NCBI RefSeq assembly: GCF_001650695.1
Contig: NZ_LWQS01000037.1
Coordinates: 1 to 64,000, forward strand
Length of the DNA stretch: 64,000 nucleotides
Direction: 5' to 3'
Source of the DNA: Chloroflexus islandicus
Lineage (GTDB): Bacteria; Chloroflexota; Chloroflexia; Chloroflexales; Chloroflexaceae
This document shows positions 60,030 to 64,000 of the stretch, one piece after another (positions within the stretch are counted from its first letter, which is position 1; every line of letters begins with the position of its first letter). A program made the position numbers and the translations under genes. A model generated the notes under the pieces. That model made no database searches. It was not told where the DNA came from and saw only the letters and a list, made by a program, of their open reading frames with translations.

Positions 60030-61106
60030 ATGTCCAGCCCTCAACCACCTACCATCGCTCCCACCGAACACGCCAGCACAATGATTGCCCAGTGGCGGCT
60101 GCAGATTCTCAACAATCTACTCTGGGTACTGGTTGTGCTTGGCGGTCTGGCGCTGGTCGTCGGATCGTGGTCAGACTATAACGCGATGGGTGAACGGGCG
60201 CTTCCTTATATCGCCATCTATGCTATTGCCTATGTGTTAGTTGTATCTGCGGCCGCCCTCCGCCAGCTTAGCCTGACCATCCGTGCCATTTTCGTGCTCA
60301 CGATTTTAGGCGCGATGGCGACCTTTCTGCTGATCTTCTTTGGTCTCACTGGCAGCGGGCGTTTGCTCTGGATCGGCGTGGTCATGCTGGCGCTGGTGTA
60401 TTTTGGCAGCCGGGGCGGGATCAGTGCGTTAGCAATATCGCTCGTAACAATGATCATTACCGCCGCCATCTATGTCTCTGGCAACGCCACCTTTGTAACG
60501 GCAGAAAACCTCGCGGTACAAGACACCATTTCTGATTGGGTTGGCGCCACGGTCGTCTACCTCGCCACCGCATCGCTTGCCCTCTTGCCATTCTTGTATC
60601 TGTTGCGGCGCATGGAAGGGCTGGCGTTGCAAGCCACGGCTGAAGCGGCCCGCGCGCGGATGCATGCCCAACAGGTTGAGGCATCTGCCGCCCAACTCGA
60701 ACAGCAAACGGCGCAATTGCAGGCCACCGAACAGATGCTGCGCAATCTGGTGCAGTCACTTGAAACACCCACGGTTGAGATCGGGCGCGATGTGTTGCTG
60801 GCGCCGGTCGTCGGCCAGATTGATAGCCAACGCGCCGAACTGTTGTTGAAGCGGCTGCTTGATGTGGTCAGCGCGCGCCGGGTGCGCATGGTCGTGATCG
60901 ATGTCGCTGGTGTGCCGGCCTTTGACACTATGGCCGCGCAAAGTTTGATTCAAACCGTCCAAGCGCTGCGCTTGATCGGGTGTGAAACGGTGATCACCGG
61001 CATTTCCCCCACCACCGCTCAAACCATCACCACGCTCGGCATTGACATGAACACCATCGCTACTGCCCGCTCGCCGCAAGAGGTGCTGGTGCGCGTCGCG
61101 GTGTAG
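60030..61106 (+). CDS. Membrane-anchored STAS-domain protein (RsbR/anti-anti-sigma type)
   Basis: This is a 358-residue protein. Residues 25-190 hold about six transmembrane helices, 195-245 a Gln/Ala-rich coiled coil (A-Q-Q-V-E-A-S-A-A-Q-L-E-Q-Q), and 250-358 a STAS domain of the RsbR kind (D-V-L-L-A-P-V-V-G-Q-I-D, then V-I-D-V-A-G-V-P-A-F-D-T-M-A-A-Q-S). It probably relays a membrane signal to a partner-switching pathway; the receiver-PP2C protein at 12561 is the kind of phosphatase that acts there. ATG at 60030 with GGAGA upstream. Confidence 0.9.
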   Translation: MSSPQPPTIAPTEHASTMIAQWRLQILNNLLWVLVVLGGLALVVGSWSDYNAMGERALPYIAIYAIAYVLVVSAAALRQLSLTIRAIFVLTILGAMATFLLIFFGLTGSGRLLWIGVVMLALVYFGSRGGISALAISLVTMIITAAIYVSGNATFVTAENLAVQDTISDWVGATVVYLATASLALLPFLYLLRRMEGLALQATAEAARARMHAQQVEASAAQLEQQTAQLQATEQMLRNLVQSLETPTVEIGRDVLLAPVVGQIDSQRAELLLKRLLDVVSARRVRMVVIDVAGVPAFDTMAAQSLIQTVQALRLIGCETVITGISPTTAQTITTLGIDMNTIATARSPQEVLVRVAV

Positions 61107-61211
61107 CACGCGCCGATAGGAGATTTTTGCTGAATTTTTGGCCAAGCGCGCAACTTTTGCCCTCCTCGCGCGGTTTCCATGATGAGAGGATTGCTGTGCG
61201 AGGAGATTATT

Positions 61212-61985
61212 ATGCGCCGCCGAACCCCGCTCTTGGCTCTGCTCATGCTGATCATTGTTTGGCCAGTATTGGCAGCCGCTCACGCCATCCCCCCAACTCC
61301 GCCCGCTGCCCCGCCTCGCCTCATTCTCGGCGTCGAGCAGATCTCGGCCACAGCATGGGCGCTGTTGGTTGGTTGCCCCGTTCATCCGCACGATCTGCAC
61401 GTGTGGGCGGAAGCAGCGCCGCCACAGCGCCCGCAAACCCTCACCGCACTGGCGCCGGGGCGCTGGCGCGCACAATTCGACGGCGCATTGCCAACGTCAG
61501 CGATCGTGTACGGCTGCGGCCAAAGCGCCGCGCTCGTCATTGCCGCACCACTACTGCCGCAATGGCTGAACATCCTGTTCGGCATCGGTGTCGTTGCCGC
61601 AGTATTGCTCGGCGCAAGGATCATCCGCCGTCCCCGCCACACCGTGACGTCTCGATCCCAGTTACCGGCTACGAGCGTATGGCAAGCCTCTATTACCGAC
61701 GAACAGGGCGAACGTGCGATCGCCCTCCCTACTGGCATGCTCACCGCCGGCAGTGATCCGGCCTGCCATCTTATCGTCTTGGGATCAGATATTGCCCTGC
61801 GCCATGCGCATCTCATCCTGACCGCGGAACAGGCCCACATCGTCGATCTCGCCAGCCCTTCCGGCGTCTTTTGCGGCCCCGTCCGGCGGCGGTTACGCCC
61901 GCACACGCCAACACCGGTTGGCGACGAGGATATCTGGCTCGGCGCCACGGTGCGCTTGCGGCTGGTCAAAAACCGAGGGGAATGA
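61212..61985 (+). CDS. Membrane-anchored FHA-domain protein
   Basis: This is a 257-residue protein. A signal sequence (about 5-25, ending L-A-A-A-H-A) is followed by an extracytoplasmic beta-rich part with two cysteines (about 55 and 103), a transmembrane helix (about 120-140), and a cytosolic FHA domain (165-250). The FHA core shows G-S-D-P-A-C-H-L, the R-H dipeptide (A-L-R-H-A-H-L), and D-L-A-S-P-S-G-V-F-C-G in place of the usual N-G-T. Phosphothreonine recognition is probable. AGGAG precedes the ATG at 61212. FHA proteins often serve Ser/Thr kinase or secretion pathways; no kinase gene is near. Confidence 0.82.
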   Translation: MRRRTPLLALLMLIIVWPVLAAAHAIPPTPPAAPPRLILGVEQISATAWALLVGCPVHPHDLHVWAEAAPPQRPQTLTALAPGRWRAQFDGALPTSAIVYGCGQSAALVIAAPLLPQWLNILFGIGVVAAVLLGARIIRRPRHTVTSRSQLPATSVWQASITDEQGERAIALPTGMLTAGSDPACHLIVLGSDIALRHAHLILTAEQAHIVDLASPSGVFCGPVRRRLRPHTPTPVGDEDIWLGATVRLRLVKNRGE

Positions 61986-62003
61986 ACGCAACAAACCAAC
62001 TGA

Positions 62004-62028
62004 AGTGCGGCAGTGTGACTGCCGCACT
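62004..62028. repeat. Gene-end hairpin between convergent genes
   Basis: AGTGCGGCAGT (62004-62014) pairs with ACTGCCGCACT (62018-62028) around GTG. It lies 18 bases behind the FHA stop and 37 bases before the end of the convergent membrane-protein gene. Another member of the family first seen at 19402. Confidence 0.8.
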
Positions 62029-62065
62029 CTATCCATCGAGTGAGGTATGGTCTACCAACGTGGGC

Positions 62066-62719
62066 TTACGCTACCCGCCGGCTGGCGCCGAGAAAGACCG
62101 GAGGGCGCACACGCAGCATTAAGCCAAGATCAACCAAAATATGAATGAAGATCACCGTCCAGATATCTTGATACAGATAAAAACAGAGGCTCCACCCCAA
62201 GACCAGCGCCATCTCGGCCAGCGGGCGCAATTTGCGGATGCGCATCGCTTGCGGCGAATCGTCGAGATGGGGCGGCAGGTATTGCAGCCAAAACATGCCA
62301 TGAATCACACCGCCATAAATGACGAAGGCGGTAAACCCGATCGCGAAACCGAGCGGCCCCGCCAGATTTGGCCAGAACTGCATCGCGATCCCGTCGCCGA
62401 TCCACGCGCCAATGCGATACACGATCGCAAAGGCAAACGTCTCGATCACGCCATTGCCGATACTGAAAATCACGGTCGGCCCCCACAAGAATGGACGGCC
62501 ATCGTGACGCGCAACCAGCACATACAAGACTTGACTAAAGGCAAAACTCACCAGCAAGAACACCACGAACCACGGGTTCGCCAAGGTCGCAGGCACATTC
62601 CAACTCTTCAGCCAATCACCCAGCAAGGGGATGCCTATGACCAACGAGATGAGCCAGTAGAGCAAGATGTACTGATCTAGACGACTGAGGGCGCGTTGTT
62701 CGGTCAGCTCGTACTCCAT
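62066..62719 (-). CDS. Multi-pass membrane protein, possibly a degenerate CPBP relative
   Basis: This 217-residue protein has about six predicted transmembrane helices. The last part shows Y-G-G-V-I-H-G and F-I-H-I-L-V-D, spaced like the second and third CPBP motifs. The EExxxR motif is replaced by a lone E in V-I-E-T-F-A. If related, it is probably inactive or has a different mechanism. The ATG at 62719 is preferred because GGAG lies upstream; an ATG at 62752 is possible. No operon partners. Confidence 0.65.
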   Translation of the reverse strand: MEYELTEQRALSRLDQYILLYWLISLVIGIPLLGDWLKSWNVPATLANPWFVVFLLVSFAFSQVLYVLVARHDGRPFLWGPTVIFSIGNGVIETFAFAIVYRIGAWIGDGIAMQFWPNLAGPLGFAIGFTAFVIYGGVIHGMFWLQYLPPHLDDSPQAMRIRKLRPLAEMALVLGWSLCFYLYQDIWTVIFIHILVDLGLMLRVRPPVFLGASRRVA

Positions 62720-63299
62720 AATGATCGTGCTCCACGTGTTTTTGATTGCCATGTACAAGTGTTGTTTATATGAAATATCTTACCACATCCAAGAGCGCTT
62801 GCCTAGAGGAAAAGTGAACAAATTGGGGCGTAGATGTGTGCATTTCTAGCTCGTTCTCTGCCGCTCGCTTATGACAGCACACGAAATCATTCCTGTTCCG
62901 CCGATATGGTACTATCATTGGGGCGCTGAGCATTACAGCCCTGACGCCAACATTGGAAATTGCTTCGATCCTAACGCGGTAAGCATGGTTGCAAGTCACA
63001 TGCGGAAGCTGTGAATAACGTTTTGCTGATCGTTCCCTTTTCATTGCGCACCGCCGCAGTTGGCGAGGCAATCTCCACCGGAAAGCAAACGCATGCTCTT
63101 GAGGTTGCCAATCGCTAGGTTCAACCGTTGACACACTTGGCGCGTTATACTCGTGCAATGATCGAGCGTAAGGGTGGAAGCGCAGAAGTTTGGCTGCGAC
63201 GTTTGTTTGATGTAGCCCTCACGCTTCCGGCAACGATTGCGGCAGGGCCAGAATCAACGTGGCCGAGATACCTTTCCCGCGCCCGCGCCAGAACAGTTG

Positions 63300-63600
63300 A
63301 GGGGCGGACAGAACATGTGGTCGATGACAGCCGTTGAGCACGGTGCAATGCCTCAAAGCGTAGCTCTACCCTCCCCTCTCCTGCGCCAGTGGGAGAGAGG
63401 CAGGGGGTGAGGGTCGGCAGCCCGCATAGCGGGCTTCGTAACCCTAGCCCGGCCCTTCAGGGCCGGGTTCCAGATCAGATGTTCTGTCCGACCTTGAGCG
63501 CCAGTGGGAGAGGGGCAGGAGGTGAAGGCAAACCGGCATATCGCAACACTATCACCCGTATCTGCACTCATACGTTCTGTCCGCCCTTGAACCAGAACAG
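63300..63600. repeat. Mosaic repeat block in inverted orientation
   Basis: The same hairpin modules as elsewhere appear reversed: CCGCATAGCGGGCTTCGTA, CCGGCCCTTCAGGGCCGG and CAGTGGGAGAGGGGCAGG (about 63365-63530). The preceding part of the gap (62760-63300) looks unique. It carries no gene with a ribosome site, and TTGACA at 63128 has its nearest TATACT only 12 bases away, too close for a promoter. Confidence 0.85.
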
Positions 63601-63657
63601 TGCAGGGCCACGGACAAACAGGCCGAACCGGTTTCAGATTGATGTAAGGAGACGGCA

Positions 63658-64000
63658 GTGCGATTGGTCAGCTTCATCCCGCCCGCTGGATCCACAGCGC
63701 GAGCCGGTGTCTTGCTCGGCGATGCGATCATCGATTTAGCAGCGGCGGCAGCATTGATCAGCGAGGAGGCCGCCGCAGCGCAGTGGGATATGCTCTCGCT
63801 GTTGCGGGGCGATCACCCTGATGCCACCATCGCTGCCGCCGCCGATATTGTACAGGCGGTAATCAATGTCATGGGAGGCGCCGATCCGTCCGAAGCACCG
63901 CTCGGCGAGTTCAATTGGCACGAGGGATTGACCATTGGCGATACGGCGCTGGTGATCCCGGCCACCCAAGTGCGCCTTGTCGCCCCCTTGCCGCAGGCGG
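63658..64000 (+). CDS. Fumarylacetoacetate hydrolase family protein, N-terminal part (runs off the window)
   Basis: GTG at 63658, behind TAAGGAGACG, opens a frame that stays open to the right edge (114 codons). The start (R-L-V-S-F-I-P-P, A-R-A-G-V-L-L-G-D-A-I-I-D-L-A-A-A) and the later V-R-L-V-A-P-L-P are the N-terminal domain pattern of the FAH family. These are metal-dependent C-C hydrolases or decarboxylases of aromatic or sugar-acid catabolism. The catalytic half is outside the window, so the precise activity is unknown. Confidence 0.85.
   Translation, partial: MRLVSFIPPAGSTARAGVLLGDAIIDLAAAAALISEEAAAAQWDMLSLLRGDHPDATIAAAADIVQAVINVMGGADPSEAPLGEFNWHEGLTIGDTALVIPATQVRLVAPLPQA

Noticed and set aside
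63128-63151. TTGACA and TATACT as a promoter
   Set aside because: Only 12 bases separate the hexamers, too short for sigma-70-type recognition.
62766-63158. 130-codon minus-strand frame
   Set aside because: No ribosome site, no family resemblance, unusual composition (many Cys/Arg/His); probably a chance frame.

Overview
The window is a high-GC bacterial chromosome segment, most probably from a Chloroflexus-like member of the Chloroflexota. That assignment is an inference. It rests on the 16S 5' end, the gene repertoire, and the dense GC-rich mosaic repeats between genes. No photosynthesis gene is present to confirm it. A database match of the 16S end or of gltX would settle it.

Layout. Positions 1-79 hold the 5' end of a 16S rRNA gene on the minus strand, with a consensus promoter and a terminator-like hairpin in its leader. 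Divergent from it, 438-7743 is a compact five-gene type VII secretion-like locus: a WXG100 protein, an unknown protein, a helical-domain/lipase fusion, a second WXG100-like protein, and a triple-ATPase EccC/EssC-type motor. After 2 kb of repeats come an FprA-type ferredoxin-NADP reductase, a glycosyltransferase and a receiver-PP2C phosphatase (9.7-13.7 kb). On the minus strand, 14.5-17.4 kb carries a thiolase, a degenerate FAD protein and a small membrane protein. A transporter, a CPBP protease, a QPY-repeat membrane protein, a GH13 glycosidase, gltX and proB follow (18.5-25.8 kb). A divergent pair at 25.9-29.2 kb couples an aldehyde:ferredoxin oxidoreductase with a cyclic-nucleotide-binding polyferredoxin.

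Positions 29.2-36.9 kb form a disaccharide uptake and phosphorolysis cluster: a LacI regulator with three matching palindromic operators around its own promoter, an ABC binding protein, two permeases, a GH65 phosphorylase and beta-phosphoglucomutase. Imported maltose-like sugar would be split by phosphate to glucose plus beta-glucose-1-phosphate, and the latter isomerised to glucose-6-phosphate. No ATPase subunit is present. Next are two tandem CPBP proteases, a two-component system and a lamin-tail-like surface protein (37-43.3 kb). Then come tRNA-Val, a CCA-adding enzyme, an M42 peptidase, an S41 protease lacking its catalytic lysine, tRNA-Asp and tRNA-Glu, and a fatty acid desaturase. These are followed by the ATP-grasp/alpha-E/transglutaminase operon (49.9-53.3 kb).

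Positions 53.9-62 kb hold a CCAEP-tail radical SAM protein, a frameshifted adenine DNA methyltransferase, an ATP-grasp enzyme, YggX, a formyltransferase-like protein, a STAS protein and an FHA protein. A fumarylacetoacetate-hydrolase-type gene runs off the right edge.

Most gaps over 300 bp are filled by modular repeats in short tandem arrays with periods of 118, 215, 143, 107 and 48 bp. Recurrent hairpin families sit just behind stop codons. No CRISPR array, insertion-sequence transposase or prophage gene was recognised.
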